Source: Zymomonas sp. (GTDB taxonomy: Bacteria > Pseudomonadota > Alphaproteobacteria > Sphingomonadales > Sphingomonadaceae). Taken from it: a stretch of 19,915 nucleotides of DNA. Shown piece after piece: positions 6,505 to 14,399 of this stretch. Location: assembly GCF_020216885.1 (NCBI RefSeq), contig NZ_JAIWON010000102.1:1-19915 (forward strand), read 5' to 3'. Positions within the stretch are counted from its first letter, which is position 1, and each line of letters starts with the position of its first letter. The position numbers were made by a program, and so were the translations under genes. The notes beneath the pieces are model-generated. The model did no database searches and was not told the DNA's origin. It saw only the letters and a list, made by a program, of their open reading frames with translations.

Positions 6505-6891
6505 TTATTTAAAATTAAAAGCACAGATTTTATTGCCTTCAGGGTCATATAAATAGGCACCCCGAGAATTATTGGCAGCTGGACGAGGCCCCGGTTCTCC
6601 GGCATCCTTACCGCCATTAGCCAAGCCCGCTTTATAAAAAGCATCGACAGCTTCATCAGAAGGCGCAGCCAAACCGATAGTAATACCATTCCCAGCGGTA
6701 GCGGCTTTACCATTAATAGGCTTTACAATGATGATGCGTCCTTCTTCGCCATCTTTGCCATAAGCGAAACGCTGTCCTTCAACCTCGCGAATAAGTTTGA
6801 TGCCCAACGGTTCCAAGACAGCATCATAAAAGATGCGCGCCGTCTTCAGGTCATTGGAACCAATTGTCAGATGCGTCAGAATACTACTCAT
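6505..6891 (-). CDS. VOC-superfamily protein (glyoxalase/bleomycin-resistance fold)
   Basis: This 128-residue single-domain protein has the vicinal-oxygen-chelate fold. It starts with THLTIGSNDLKTARIFYDAVLEPLG (His7 is a candidate metal ligand) and ends with GAYLYDPEGNKICAFNF. These two beta-alpha-beta halves are typical of small cytoplasmic dioxygenase/lyase-like VOC proteins. It lacks the length and residue pattern I would expect of true lactoylglutathione lyase, so substrate and reaction are unknown. ATG at 6891 has AAGG 8 bases upstream. It lies 41 bases behind adhC and just before a terminator, so the two genes probably form one transcript. A role in glutathione-linked aldehyde handling is possible from context only. 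Confidence 0.8.
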   Translation of the reverse strand: MSSILTHLTIGSNDLKTARIFYDAVLEPLGIKLIREVEGQRFAYGKDGEEGRIIIVKPINGKAATAGNGITIGLAAPSDEAVDAFYKAGLANGGKDAGEPGPRPAANNSRGAYLYDPEGNKICAFNFK

Positions 6892-6932
6892 TGAACCGAC
6901 CTTCTTTATCCACAGGTTAACAAGACAGGTAA

Positions 6933-8042
6933 TCAGAAAAGAACAACCGAACGAATGGATTTACCCTCATGCATCAGGTCAAAGCCTTTATTGATCTCTT
7001 CCAATGACAGGATATGGGTAATCATCGGATCAATTTCAATTTTACCCTTCATATACCAGTCAACGATTTTTGGAACACCGGTTCTGCCTTTAACACCGCC
7101 GAAAGCGGAGCCTTTCCAAACGCGCCCTGTCACTAACTGGAAAGGACGGGTCGAAATTTCTTTTCCAGCCTCGGCGACCCCAATGACAACAGAGACACCC
7201 CAACCCCGATGACAGGCTTCCAAGGCTTGGCGCATGACCTTTGTGTTTCCCGTGCAATCAAAGGTATAATCGGCGCCCCCTTCCGTTAAGTGCAGCAGGT
7301 GAGGCACAATATCTTCGTCAATTTTGTTCGGATTGACAAAATCCGTCATCCCGAAACGCCGACCCCATTCAGCCTTTGAGTCATTGGTATCGACACCGAT
7401 AATTTTATCGGCGCCCACCATTCTCGCAGCTTGGATAACATTAAGCCCAATTCCACCGAGACCAAAGACCACAACATTGGCACCCGCTTCTACTTTGGCC
7501 GTATTGATAACGGCTCCGACCCCAGTTGAAACACCACAACCACAGTAACAAGCCGCTTTAAAGGGAGCATCTTCACGAATTTTGGCAACTGCTATTTCTG
7601 GCAAAACCGTAAAATTGGAGAAAGTCGAGCAGCCCATATAGTGATAGATCGGCTGACCTTTATAAGAAAAGCGCGTTGTCCCATCGGGCATTACACCTCT
7701 ACCCTGCGTTTCACGAATAGCCGTGCAAAGATTGGTTTTACCAGAAAGGCAACTTTTACATTGGCGACATTCGGGCGTGTAAAGCGGAATGACATGGTCA
7801 CCTGCTTTGACCGAAGTCACACCCTTCCCGACTTCACGGACAATGCCAGCGCCTTCATGCCCTAACACAACCGGAAAAATACCTTCGCTATCGAATCCGC
7901 CCAAAGTATAGGCATCAGTATGGCAAATACCGGTTGCCATAATTTCAACCAAGACTTCGCCGTCTTTGGGGCCTTCCAAGTCAAGTTCGACAATTTCTAA
8001 AGGTTGTTTTTCAGCAAAAGCAACAGCAGCACGCGTTTTCAT
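6933..8042 (-). CDS. adhC: S-(hydroxymethyl)glutathione dehydrogenase / class III alcohol dehydrogenase
   Basis: This 369-residue zinc-dependent medium-chain dehydrogenase oxidises S-hydroxymethylglutathione (formaldehyde plus glutathione) with NAD+. It can also act on long-chain alcohols or reduce S-nitrosoglutathione. Ligands for the catalytic zinc are visible: Cys40 in TGICHTDAY, His62 in GHEGAG and Cys169 in GCGVSTG. Four structural-zinc cysteines are at 92, 95, 98 and 106. The Rossmann motif FGLGGIG is at 193-199, followed by Asp218 for NAD preference. The length matches the family. ATG at 8042 was chosen because GGGAG lies 6 bases upstream and the family starts MKTRAAVA; an upstream start would add seven unrelated residues. 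It leads the adhC-VOC unit. No S-formylglutathione hydrolase (frmB/fghA), the usual next enzyme, is in the window. Confidence 0.95.
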   Translation of the reverse strand: MKTRAAVAFAEKQPLEIVELDLEGPKDGEVLVEIMATGICHTDAYTLGGFDSEGIFPVVLGHEGAGIVREVGKGVTSVKAGDHVIPLYTPECRQCKSCLSGKTNLCTAIRETQGRGVMPDGTTRFSYKGQPIYHYMGCSTFSNFTVLPEIAVAKIREDAPFKAACYCGCGVSTGVGAVINTAKVEAGANVVVFGLGGIGLNVIQAARMVGADKIIGVDTNDSKAEWGRRFGMTDFVNPNKIDEDIVPHLLHLTEGGADYTFDCTGNTKVMRQALEACHRGWGVSVVIGVAEAGKEISTRPFQLVTGRVWKGSAFGGVKGRTGVPKIVDWYMKGKIEIDPMITHILSLEEINKGFDLMHEGKSIRSVVLF

Positions 8043-8115
8043 GAAAGGCTCCCTAAGCGTCAATTCTGACTAGAATAGGCGACAATATTCCCAGTAAAAA
8101 TATCAGATTTTTCTT

Positions 8116-8880
8116 TTACAAAGCGATGATCGAAATCTGGCGGCCGTAATCGGCTTCACCAGCAAGGCAAGCCCGACGGTAACTAAAAAACTGTTCGCTA
8201 TTCTGACAAGTGTCTAAAGAAGAACGGCTAATCATACCCAATCCCGCTTTTTTAAGGCGTTTTTCGACATAAGCGGGTAAATTAAACTGCCAATGTTCAG
8301 CACGGCCTTTTAAAAAAAAGGCCTGATTGCCTAAATTATCGGCAATAAATTTTTGATAGAAGCCATCATCAACTTCATAGGAAGCCTGTTGAATGGCGGG
8401 GCCTATCGCCGCGACAATATTATGCCGTAACGCACCTTTTTCGACCATGAGATCAATCGTGGCATCGGTCACACCAGCAACCGCCCCTTTCCAACCGGCA
8501 TGCGCGGCACCGATAAGGCCGGAAACTGTATCCGCAAATAAAACGGGCACGCAATCAGCCGTCAAAATTCCCAAAGCCAAATGAGGCTGGTTAGTTACCA
8601 TCGCATCGGCTTCAACGCGTTGATCATCAGAAACCGCTTTTTCAACAAAAATAGCCTTGGCAGAATGAACTTGCCGCAGGGTAACCAGCGTTGCATGGGA
8701 GGCTACCGCTTCAATGGCTCGTTTCCGATTTTCATAAATATGATCTCGGCTGTCCTCTGTTCCTAAACCCATATTCAGGCTTTTATAAATACCTGTAGAA
8801 ACACCGCCCTTGCGTCCCAAAAAGCCATGAGAAATCCCAGAAAGGACAGAAGATTTATAGATATCGACGGTATCGGTCAT
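8116..8880 (-). CDS. pgeF: Laccase-domain protein PgeF (YfiH family)
   Basis: This 254-residue protein is of the YfiH/PgeF family (multicopper polyphenol oxidase-like domain). In E. coli, PgeF removes wrongly incorporated L-serine from the UDP-MurNAc peptide; related proteins show purine nucleoside phosphorylase or adenosine deaminase activity. The conserved metal-binding triad is visible: His72 in LRQVHSA, Cys110 in TADCVPVLFAD and His127 in AAHAGWKG. Also present are GFLGRKGGVS at the start and SYRRACLAGEADYGRQ at the end. The ATG at 8880 fits the family N-terminus and has GGGG 9 bases upstream; sequence reading further upstream in frame is not family-like. The start overlaps the stop of the upstream membrane protein as ATGA, implying translational coupling. 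An AU-rich hairpin behind it (8096-8112) is too weak to call a terminator. Confidence 0.92.
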   Translation of the reverse strand: MTDTVDIYKSSVLSGISHGFLGRKGGVSTGIYKSLNMGLGTEDSRDHIYENRKRAIEAVASHATLVTLRQVHSAKAIFVEKAVSDDQRVEADAMVTNQPHLALGILTADCVPVLFADTVSGLIGAAHAGWKGAVAGVTDATIDLMVEKGALRHNIVAAIGPAIQQASYEVDDGFYQKFIADNLGNQAFFLKGRAEHWQFNLPAYVEKRLKKAGLGMISRSSLDTCQNSEQFFSYRRACLAGEADYGRQISIIAL

Positions 8881-9320
8881 CCAATATGCCCCCCTTGTAT
8901 CCCATGAAAAGCATGTCCTACTGACCAGAGAGAAAGTCCAAAAAACAGGCAAGGCAACAGAAAATCCCTTACCAGAAAAAGGGTTTTCAATCTGGGAAAA
9001 ACAATCGACCGAATAACAAAATTTCGCAAACTGCGTGGCATCCGTGACCAGAAAACAAAAAAGGTCAAAGCCGAAGGCGCCCAGATCAATCGAGGCAGCC
9101 CCATTGTATGGGCAAAAGGCGCGATACGCCAGCTTACCGCAGACAGTAACCATGCCACCGCCGCCATAAGAAGCAAAAACAACCGTTGTTTATGAAAACG
9201 ACGGATCGCCTCGGCCTTGGCCGTTGGATCGAGCTGATCATAGGGGTCTTGTTCGGGTATTATTGCCTCTTTTTTAGGCAAATCGTTGTTATGATCGTCT
9301 AAATCCAAAGATTCCGTCAT
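8877..9320 (-). CDS. Small membrane protein of unknown function upstream of pgeF
   Basis: This 147-residue protein has an acidic, hydrophilic N-terminus of about 45 residues, rich in Asp/Glu/Asn. Three or more hydrophobic segments follow, at about 47-65 (LFLLLMAAVAWLLSAV), 76-92 (a region with WAPSALTFFVFW) and 118-134 (LLPCLFFGLSLWSVG). Basic residues between the last two (RMPRSLRNF) suggest a cytoplasmic loop. No family is recognised. ATG at 9320 has no good Shine-Dalgarno (GGGTAACTA precedes it). The stop codon overlaps the pgeF start by four bases, so the two are co-translated and may be functionally linked, perhaps at the envelope. Coding potential is supported by the coupling and the membrane pattern. 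Confidence 0.7.
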   Translation of the reverse strand: MTESLDLDDHNNDLPKKEAIIPEQDPYDQLDPTAKAEAIRRFHKQRLFLLLMAAVAWLLSAVSWRIAPFAHTMGLPRLIWAPSALTFFVFWSRMPRSLRNFVIRSIVFPRLKTLFLVRDFLLPCLFFGLSLWSVGHAFHGIQGGHIG

Positions 9321-9383
9321 TAGTTACCCGATATATAAAACAGAGATAGCGGAGCCTGTCCGTTTATCCCCTTGGGGAAAGGT

Positions 9384-9408
9384 AAGGGCTGAAAATATTC
9401 CAGCCCTT
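9384..9408. terminator. Hairpin behind murA (stronger in the plus direction)
   Basis: AAGGGCTG (9384-9391) pairs with CAGCCCTT (9401-9408), 8 bp with a 9-base loop. On the plus strand it is followed by TTTAATTC. On the minus strand, the direction of murA, the tail is ACCTTTCC, a poor T-run. It may therefore end murA only partly. Confidence 0.45.
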
Positions 9409-9417
9409 TTTAATTCT

Positions 9418-10698
9418 TTATCCGCCGACGCGTTCGATATCAGCACCGACCGCAGATAGTTTTTCCTCTAAACGTTCATAGCCACGATCGAGGTGATAAA
9501 CGCGGTGAACCTGCGTTTCGCCTTCGGCGGCCAAAGCGGCGATAATCAAGCTCATCGAAGCCCGTAAATCGGTCGCCATCACTTCGGCACCAACCAGTCC
9601 AGAGACGCCTTTTACAACGGCGACCCGTCCTTTTACCTGAATATCAGCACCCATCCTGACGAGTTCAGGTACATGCATATAACGATTTTCAAAAATGGTT
9701 TCAGTCAGAACACTGGTGCCCTGAGCCAGAGCCAGCATCGCCATAAATTGCGCCTGCATATCGGTCGGGAAACCGGGGAAAGGCGCAGTAGACAAAGTTA
9801 AACCTTTTAACGGGGCATCGGCTTGAACGCGGATACCGTCCTCTTCCACCGAAATATTGAGGCCGCTTTCTTTAAGCTCCACCAAAACTTCGGCCATATC
9901 TGCTGATCTAGCGCCCTGTAGCAAGACATCGCCGCCAGTGATCGCCGCCGCACAGGCATAACTACCCGCTTCAATACGATCAGGCATAACCACATGGGTC
10001 GCCCCATGCAGGCGGTCACAGCCATGAATGACAAGGCGGCTATTGCCGACACCATCAATTTTAGCACCCATGGCCATAAGACATTGGCAAAGATCGACAA
10101 TTTCGGGTTCGCGTGCGGCATTATTAATCACGGTTTCACCGCGTGCTAACACGGCTGCCATAATTGCATTTTCAGTGGCGCCAACTGAAACCACCGGAAA
10201 GCTAATGATACCGCCACGAAGACCGCCATCTGGCGCTCTTGCCCGAACATATCCCGCCGTCAGCTCAATTTCAGCGCCCAAAGCTTCCAAAGCCCGAAGA
10301 TGTAAATCAATCGGACGGTTGCCGATGGCGCAGCCACCGGGGAGGGAAACCGTTGCTTCACCTTCTCTTGCCAATAAAGGCCCCAAAACGAGAATTGAAG
10401 CGCGCATCTTACGAACGATATCATAAGGCGCAACCGTCGAAGCGATAGTATCTGCCGTCAGCGTAATTTCACGCCCAGGGTGATCTCCCTTGCTCCGAGC
10501 CACCATTGTTGAAACGCCTAATTCATTCAACAAATGGCAACAGCTATCCACATCCGCAAGGCGCGGAAGATTGATAAGCGTTAAAGAGTCACTGGTTAAA
10601 AGACTGGCAGGCATTAACGCCAAAACGGCATTTTTAGCGCCGGAAACAGGAATTCGGCCTTTCAAGCGATGGCCACCGCGAATTTTGATACGATCCAT
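9418..10698 (-). CDS. murA: UDP-N-acetylglucosamine 1-carboxyvinyltransferase
   Basis: This 426-residue cytoplasmic enzyme transfers enolpyruvate from phosphoenolpyruvate to UDP-GlcNAc, the first committed step of peptidoglycan synthesis. The EPSP-synthase-like fold is evident throughout. Key residues seen are Lys22-Asn23 in SGAKNA, the active-site loop cysteine Cys123 in [13 protein letters not shown] (the fosfomycin target, here a Cys and not an Asp), and the catalytic aspartate in GFPTDMQAQ. The C-terminus has [13 protein letters not shown] and [11 protein letters not shown]. The start ATG at 10698 gives the family N-terminus MDRIKIRGG; the TTG at 10734 would add 12 non-conserved residues. 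The ribosome-binding site is weak (ACGAG close to the ATG). clpS lies 104 bases upstream on the same strand. Confidence 0.97.
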   Translation of the reverse strand: MDRIKIRGGHRLKGRIPVSGAKNAVLALMPASLLTSDSLTLINLPRLADVDSCCHLLNELGVSTMVARSKGDHPGREITLTADTIASTVAPYDIVRKMRASILVLGPLLAREGEATVSLPGGCAIGNRPIDLHLRALEALGAEIELTAGYVRARAPDGGLRGGIISFPVVSVGATENAIMAAVLARGETVINNAAREPEIVDLCQCLMAMGAKIDGVGNSRLVIHGCDRLHGATHVVMPDRIEAGSYACAAAITGGDVLLQGARSADMAEVLVELKESGLNISVEEDGIRVQADAPLKGLTLSTAPFPGFPTDMQAQFMAMLALAQGTSVLTETIFENRYMHVPELVRMGADIQVKGRVAVVKGVSGLVGAEVMATDLRASMSLIIAALAAEGETQVHRVYHLDRGYERLEEKLSAVGADIERVGG

Positions 10699-10802
10699 AA
10701 GCTCGTTTCTATCTTCAAACGCGCCGAGCGCCAAGCATTTAGCCTAGAATGACAGAGAAAATTACAATCTTTTCTGCCGCTCTTGCCTGCCAGAAAATAA
10801 GG

Positions 10803-11126
10803 TCAGGCTTTTTCCAAAGTGCATTGCAACGGATGTTGATGCTGACGGGCAAAATCAACCACCTGATTGACCTTTGTTTCGGCTACTTCATAGGTAAAGA
10901 CGCCACAGATACCGACCCCGCGCTGATGCACCTGCAACATAACTTTGGTAGCATCTTCAATACCCATACGGAAAAAACGCTGAAGACAAAGCACCACAAA
11001 TTCCATGGGCGTATAGTCGTCATTCAACATTAAAACCTTGTAGGGTTGCGGTTTTTTTGTCTGGGGCGTGGTTCGGGTAATGACTGTAACATCACTATCC
11101 TTGTCAAAATCCTTGTCGCCGCTCAT
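10803..11126 (-). CDS. clpS: ATP-dependent Clp protease adaptor ClpS
   Basis: This 107-residue adaptor delivers N-degron substrates to ClpA of the ClpAP protease. A hydrophilic N-terminal extension of about 27 residues is followed by the ClpS core. It has [15 protein letters not shown] (about 31-45, with the Asn-Asp pair and Met that form the N-end-residue pocket), MLQVHQRG (about 63-70, with the pocket histidine) and [13 protein letters not shown], ending [10 protein letters not shown] as in E. coli. ATG at 11126 is preceded by GGGGG 4 bases away. clpA, commonly downstream of clpS, is not adjacent; murA follows instead. Confidence 0.96.
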   Translation of the reverse strand: MSGDKDFDKDSDVTVITRTTPQTKKPQPYKVLMLNDDYTPMEFVVLCLQRFFRMGIEDATKVMLQVHQRGVGICGVFTYEVAETKVNQVVDFARQHQHPLQCTLEKA

Positions 11127-11463
11127 AAAACCCCCGGATTATCATTTTCCAATAGATTGGATGGCGCGCCAGAACTCTGGTTATCAAAAAGAGATGACCG
11201 CCACTTTCGGATTTAAAAATTTTGTCAATGATATGACACTGCTTTTTATCATAAACAAGATAACCGAGCGCGGATTATTCATAAAAAACGATAAAAAATA
11301 TCTTGAGAAAGCCTTTTTATAATATAAAATTTTTAACCCATTTTTTTTAAAATCTCTAATAGCATCTTACTATCTTTCCGAGAAAATCCTATAGTCGTGC
11401 TCCCCGAATAAAAGCGTATTTAAAACAAAGAACCCATTATTCTTATTCGGCCAAGGAGTTAAA
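11127..11463. other. Divergent intergenic region clpS / alaC
   Basis: These 337 bases carry no credible gene. Notable points are an inverted repeat TGTCA-N6-TGACA (11223-11227/11234-11238), AT-rich DNA at 11280-11360, and a possible weak alaC promoter with TTACTA (11367-11372) and TATAGT (11390-11395), spacing 17. No regulator can be assigned to the dyad. Confidence 0.35.
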
Positions 11464-12675
11464 ATGTCCGAGCCATTCTACCGTATCCGTCGCTTGCCCC
11501 CTTATGTGATCGCTGAAGTCAATGCGATGCGGGCCGCGGCACGAGCGGCAGGAGAGGATATTATTGATCTTGGTATGGGCAATCCGGATCAACCACCCCC
11601 CTCCCATGTTATTGATAAATTGGCAGAAGTTGCCAATAAACCGGATGCCCATGGCTATTCTGCATCACGCGGTATCCCGGGCTTAAGAAAAGCACAGGCG
11701 GCTTATTATCAGCGTCGTTTCGGTGTTGACGTTGATCCTGAAAGTGAAGTCGTTGTCACTTTAGGATCGAAAGAAGGACTGGCCAATCTGGCGCAGGCGA
11801 TTACTGCACCGGGTGATGTCATTTTGGCACCGAACCCCAGCTATCCGATTCATATGTTCGGTTTTATTATTGCGGGTGCAACGATTCGCTCTATTCCGAC
11901 AACACCGGATGAAAATTTCTTTAAAGACCTTGAGCGCGCTATCAATTTCACGGTTCCTAAACCAAGCGCTATGGTTATCGGCTATCCGTCGAATCCAACG
12001 GCAGAAGTCGCTGATCTCGCTTTCTATGAACGCGTGGTCGATTTTGCTCGTCGCCATAATATCTGGGTTTTATCGGATCTTGCCTATTCTGAAATCTATT
12101 TTGACGGTAATCCTCCCCCTTCGATTCTTCAGATTCCGGGCGCAAAAGATGTCGCGGTTGAATTCACCTCTTTATCCAAAACCTATTCTATGGCGGGCTG
12201 GCGTATTGGTTTTGCAGTCGGCAATAAAAAGCTGATCGCTGCCCTCACCCGCGTCAAAAGCTATCTTGATTATGGCGCGTTCACGCCCATTCAGGCGGCA
12301 GCTGTTGCAGCCATTAATGGCCCTCAAGACATCATTGAAAAGAATCGCGAACTCTACAAAAGACGGCGCGATGTCATGGTTGAAAGTTTTACGCGGGTCG
12401 GTTGGCCGATTCCAGCGCCCAAGGCTTCAATGTTTGCTTGGGCACCGCTCCCAAAAGAATTAGCGCATTTGGGGAGCTTGGAATTTTCTAAACAGTTGCT
12501 CACCCATGCAAAAGTCGCTGTTGCTCCGGGTGTCGGCTATGGTGAAAAGGGTGAAGGCTATGTCCGCTTGGCCTTTGTCGAAAACGAACATCGCATTCGT
12601 CAGGCTGCCCGTAACATTAAACGCTATTTTACGTCGCTGGGTATTCAAGGCAATGACAGCATTGCCGCTGAATAA
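11464..12675 (+). CDS. alaC: AlaC-type class I/II aminotransferase (alanine/glutamate-pyruvate)
   Basis: This 403-residue cytoplasmic PLP enzyme of fold type I is closely similar along its length to E. coli AlaC (YfdZ), which makes alanine from pyruvate and glutamate. Visible features are the N-terminal RIRRLPPYV, GMGNPDQPPP (38-46), SRGIPGLR, the SNPTA motif with Asn177, SDLAYSE with Asp205 and Tyr208 (ring nitrogen and O3' contacts), and the Schiff-base Lys239 in SLSKTYSMAGWRIGF. A late arginine in YVRLAFVENEHRIRQA binds the substrate carboxylate. ATG at 11464 has AAGGAG upstream (11453-11458, spacing 5). Databases often label such proteins LL-diaminopimelate or aspartate aminotransferase; the AlaC match is the best by memory. 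It ends 3 bases from the stop of the convergent next gene, with no terminator in between. Confidence 0.88.
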   Translation: MSEPFYRIRRLPPYVIAEVNAMRAAARAAGEDIIDLGMGNPDQPPPSHVIDKLAEVANKPDAHGYSASRGIPGLRKAQAAYYQRRFGVDVDPESEVVVTLGSKEGLANLAQAITAPGDVILAPNPSYPIHMFGFIIAGATIRSIPTTPDENFFKDLERAINFTVPKPSAMVIGYPSNPTAEVADLAFYERVVDFARRHNIWVLSDLAYSEIYFDGNPPPSILQIPGAKDVAVEFTSLSKTYSMAGWRIGFAVGNKKLIAALTRVKSYLDYGAFTPIQAAAVAAINGPQDIIEKNRELYKRRRDVMVESFTRVGWPIPAPKASMFAWAPLPKELAHLGSLEFSKQLLTHAKVAVAPGVGYGEKGEGYVRLAFVENEHRIRQAARNIKRYFTSLGIQGNDSIAAE

Positions 12676-12678
12676 GGC

Positions 12679-13164
12679 CTAACTCCAGCAATATTGGGTA
12701 ATGCGGGAAAGCTGACGGTTATTCTGCATTACCCATTTTTTTGGCTTTTTGCCTTCAAAGCTAACTGAAGTCGTGCCAGAAGATAGTTTCTTGATAAAAC
12801 TATCATGGGGTTTAAAGACCAACGTCATCTTCCCTTTTTCATCTGGAATAAGGGTATAATTTTCAGAAAAACCGCGGGCAGTAATCTGTAAAGCGGAATC
12901 AGAATAGCCATTAAAGGTCAAAACCAGACGCTGTGCGGCTTTATCGCATTTCACTGTAATAGATGAAGCATCATGCGTATTCACAAAATCCGCTTGCGAT
13001 TCCTGAATATGTTGCCAATGGCCATAAATAGAATATTTCTGATGGAAAGCCGAAGCCTGCGCTAATAAGCCTACAGGAATGGCCAATAATAAAGGCAAAA
13101 TATAGAGTGTATGAGACCGCCCTTTGGTAGACAGATGAAAACCGGAATCGGTATTTTCTAACAC
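12679..13164 (-). CDS. Membrane-anchored or exported protein of unknown function
   Basis: This 161-residue protein has a basic N-terminus (residues 1-18), a hydrophobic segment at about 20-38 (LYILPLLLAIPVGLLAQASA) that can be a signal anchor or cleavable signal with a possible cut after ASA, and a hydrophilic remainder. The remainder has two cysteines (about 73 and 159) and several beta-prone stretches (LVLTFNGY, MTLVFKPHDSF, TTSVSFEG). That suggests a small periplasmic beta domain with a possible disulphide. The start is GTG at 13164, supported by AAGGAAAAGG ending 5 bases upstream. It lies behind the cysE-DUF2794 pair, with its own possible promoter at 13245-13273. No family is recognised and no function is proposed. 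Confidence 0.7.
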   Translation of the reverse strand: MLENTDSGFHLSTKGRSHTLYILPLLLAIPVGLLAQASAFHQKYSIYGHWQHIQESQADFVNTHDASSITVKCDKAAQRLVLTFNGYSDSALQITARGFSENYTLIPDEKGKMTLVFKPHDSFIKKLSSGTTSVSFEGKKPKKWVMQNNRQLSRITQYCWS

Positions 13165-13244
13165 TACAGCCTTTTCCTTAGCAGTTATTCCTATCTCCGT
13201 TCATGCAGCAGAAAGGAAATAGACACAAGAAAAAGCTCGAATTT

Positions 13245-13273
13245 TTAATAAAATTTTAACAAATACAAATCAA
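13245..13273 (-). promoter_or_regulatory. Predicted promoter of the 12679-13164 gene
   Basis: On the minus strand, TTGATT (13273-13268) and TATTAA (13250-13245) are separated by 17 bases in the 120-base gap behind DUF2794. It would give a leader of about 75 bases. The match is moderate. Confidence 0.4.
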
Positions 13274-13284
13274 GATAGATCTTA

Positions 13285-13629
13285 CTAGTCAGCAATTAAC
13301 TTGATTAAACGCCGCTCAATTGGAGCAAGGATATTGACCAATTCATGCGACCTTTTCAAAATTTGACCACCCTCACCATAAAGAATCCACATACCTTGTT
13401 TTAATCGAAGCGCAGGTTGTTTTTCGACCCGATATTCCGGTCGTTCTGCGGTGCGGCGAAAGGCAAAGAAGCTGGCCTTTGTCGTCTCAAAACTGAGAGC
13501 ATAATCACGCCAATGGCCTGCTGCCACCATACGCCCATAGAGATCCATCAATCGCAAAATTTCAGGTCGGGTAAAGCCCACCTGAACCGCATAACGCGGC
13601 ATAGACGCAATGGGCGTAATACTGCTCAT
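13285..13629 (-). CDS. DUF2794-family protein
   Basis: This 114-residue protein matches the DUF2794 pattern known from alphaproteobacteria: F-x-R-x-E-(I/L)-x-x-(I/L)-(L/M)-x-LYGRMVAAG-x-WRDYA near residues 19-44, followed by FFAFRRTAERPEYRVEK (about 54-70) and a C-terminal half with GQILKRSHELVNIL. There is no signal peptide or membrane helix, so it should be cytoplasmic. Function is unknown in the family. ATG at 13629 overlaps the cysE stop as ATGA, so its translation is probably coupled to cysE. That hints at a link with cysteine or sulfur metabolism, but this is inference from position alone. Confidence 0.88.
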   Translation of the reverse strand: MSSITPIASMPRYAVQVGFTRPEILRLMDLYGRMVAAGHWRDYALSFETTKASFFAFRRTAERPEYRVEKQPALRLKQGMWILYGEGGQILKRSHELVNILAPIERRLIKLIAD

Positions 13630-14399
13630 TCCGCAGAAGAACCTTTACCATCTTTTTCATCAAGACGAATCTGATCAGGATTAACCATCGGAAGATTTTT
13701 ATCCGAATTCTGAGATAAGACCGCTTTTTGAGATATCATAAAACCGGCAATTTTCTCTTTTAAAGCATCTATTTCTGTATGAAGGGCTTGAAGATCCTGA
13801 AGATTAGGATCCTGACAATCGTCACAGGGCGTCCCATAAGGCACAAATTCAGTTTTCGGTTTTTCGGCTTTCGAGGCGGCAGCATCTTCATGAATAGAGC
13901 GTGCCGGTATTCCCACCATAACAGCATTCTTTTCAACATCGCGTGTCACCACGGCATTGGCACCGACACGCGCATTTTCACCGATTTCGATAGGCCCCAA
14001 TATTTGAGCGCCAGACCCAACGATAACACCATCACAAAGAGTCGGATGGCGTTTTCCACCGATACCATTAGAAGGGTCAGTGCCGCCAAGGGTCGAGCAT
14101 TGGTAAAGCGTCACATTATCACCAATGCAGGCCGTTTCGCCGATCACAACAAAACCATGATCAACAAAGAAATTGCGGCCTATTTTTGCACCCGGATGAA
14201 TATCGATACTGGTTAGAAAACGGCTAAAATGATTCACAATCCGAGCCAGAAAATACAATTCCCCTTGATAGAGCCAATGTGCCAAACGATGCAGCACCAA
14301 AGCCCAAACACCCGGATAAAGCAGGATTTCCCAGCGCGAGCGTGGCGCAGGGTCACGCATTTTAATGGATTCCAGATAAGAAACAAAAGAATTGAACAT
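13626..14399 (-). CDS. cysE: Serine O-acetyltransferase
   Basis: This 257-residue cytoplasmic enzyme acetylates L-serine with acetyl-CoA to O-acetylserine, the first step of cysteine synthesis. A short alpha-helical N-domain (1-60, with MRDPAPRS) leads into a left-handed beta-helix of hexapeptide repeats (about 65-165). His81 in DHGFVVIGE and His118 in GKRHPTL are the expected catalytic and substrate residues. It is the short-N-terminus type, lacking most of the E. coli trimer-dimerising domain. A C-terminal extension of about 90 residues carries PYGTPCDDCQDP (188-198, a CxxC pair) and a predicted coiled coil (about 200-222), beyond the usual core. ATG at 14399 has GAGAAG 7 bases upstream, inside a small hairpin (14408-14425). 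It overlaps DUF2794 by 4 bases. Confidence 0.95.
   Translation of the reverse strand: MFNSFVSYLESIKMRDPAPRSRWEILLYPGVWALVLHRLAHWLYQGELYFLARIVNHFSRFLTSIDIHPGAKIGRNFFVDHGFVVIGETACIGDNVTLYQCSTLGGTDPSNGIGGKRHPTLCDGVIVGSGAQILGPIEIGENARVGANAVVTRDVEKNAVMVGIPARSIHEDAAASKAEKPKTEFVPYGTPCDDCQDPNLQDLQALHTEIDALKEKIAGFMISQKAVLSQNSDKNLPMVNPDQIRLDEKDGKGSSAE

Noticed and set aside
8096..8112. AAAAAT/ATTTTT hairpin behind pgeF as a terminator
   Set aside because: All six stem pairs are A-T, so the hairpin would be too unstable to end transcription reliably.
9051..9153. N-terminal extension of pgeF to position 9153
   Set aside because: The added residues are not family-like and are read inside the coding sequence of the upstream membrane protein. 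The ATG at 8880 has a ribosome-binding site and fits the family.
10028..10426. A 132-codon plus-strand frame inside murA
   Set aside because: It is entirely antisense to the strongly conserved murA gene, with low-complexity Arg/Pro/Ser translation and no start signal.
11068..11322. An 84-codon plus-strand frame overlapping the clpS start
   Set aside because: The first part is antisense to ClpS and the rest lies in AT-rich spacer. It has no ribosome-binding site and no family match.
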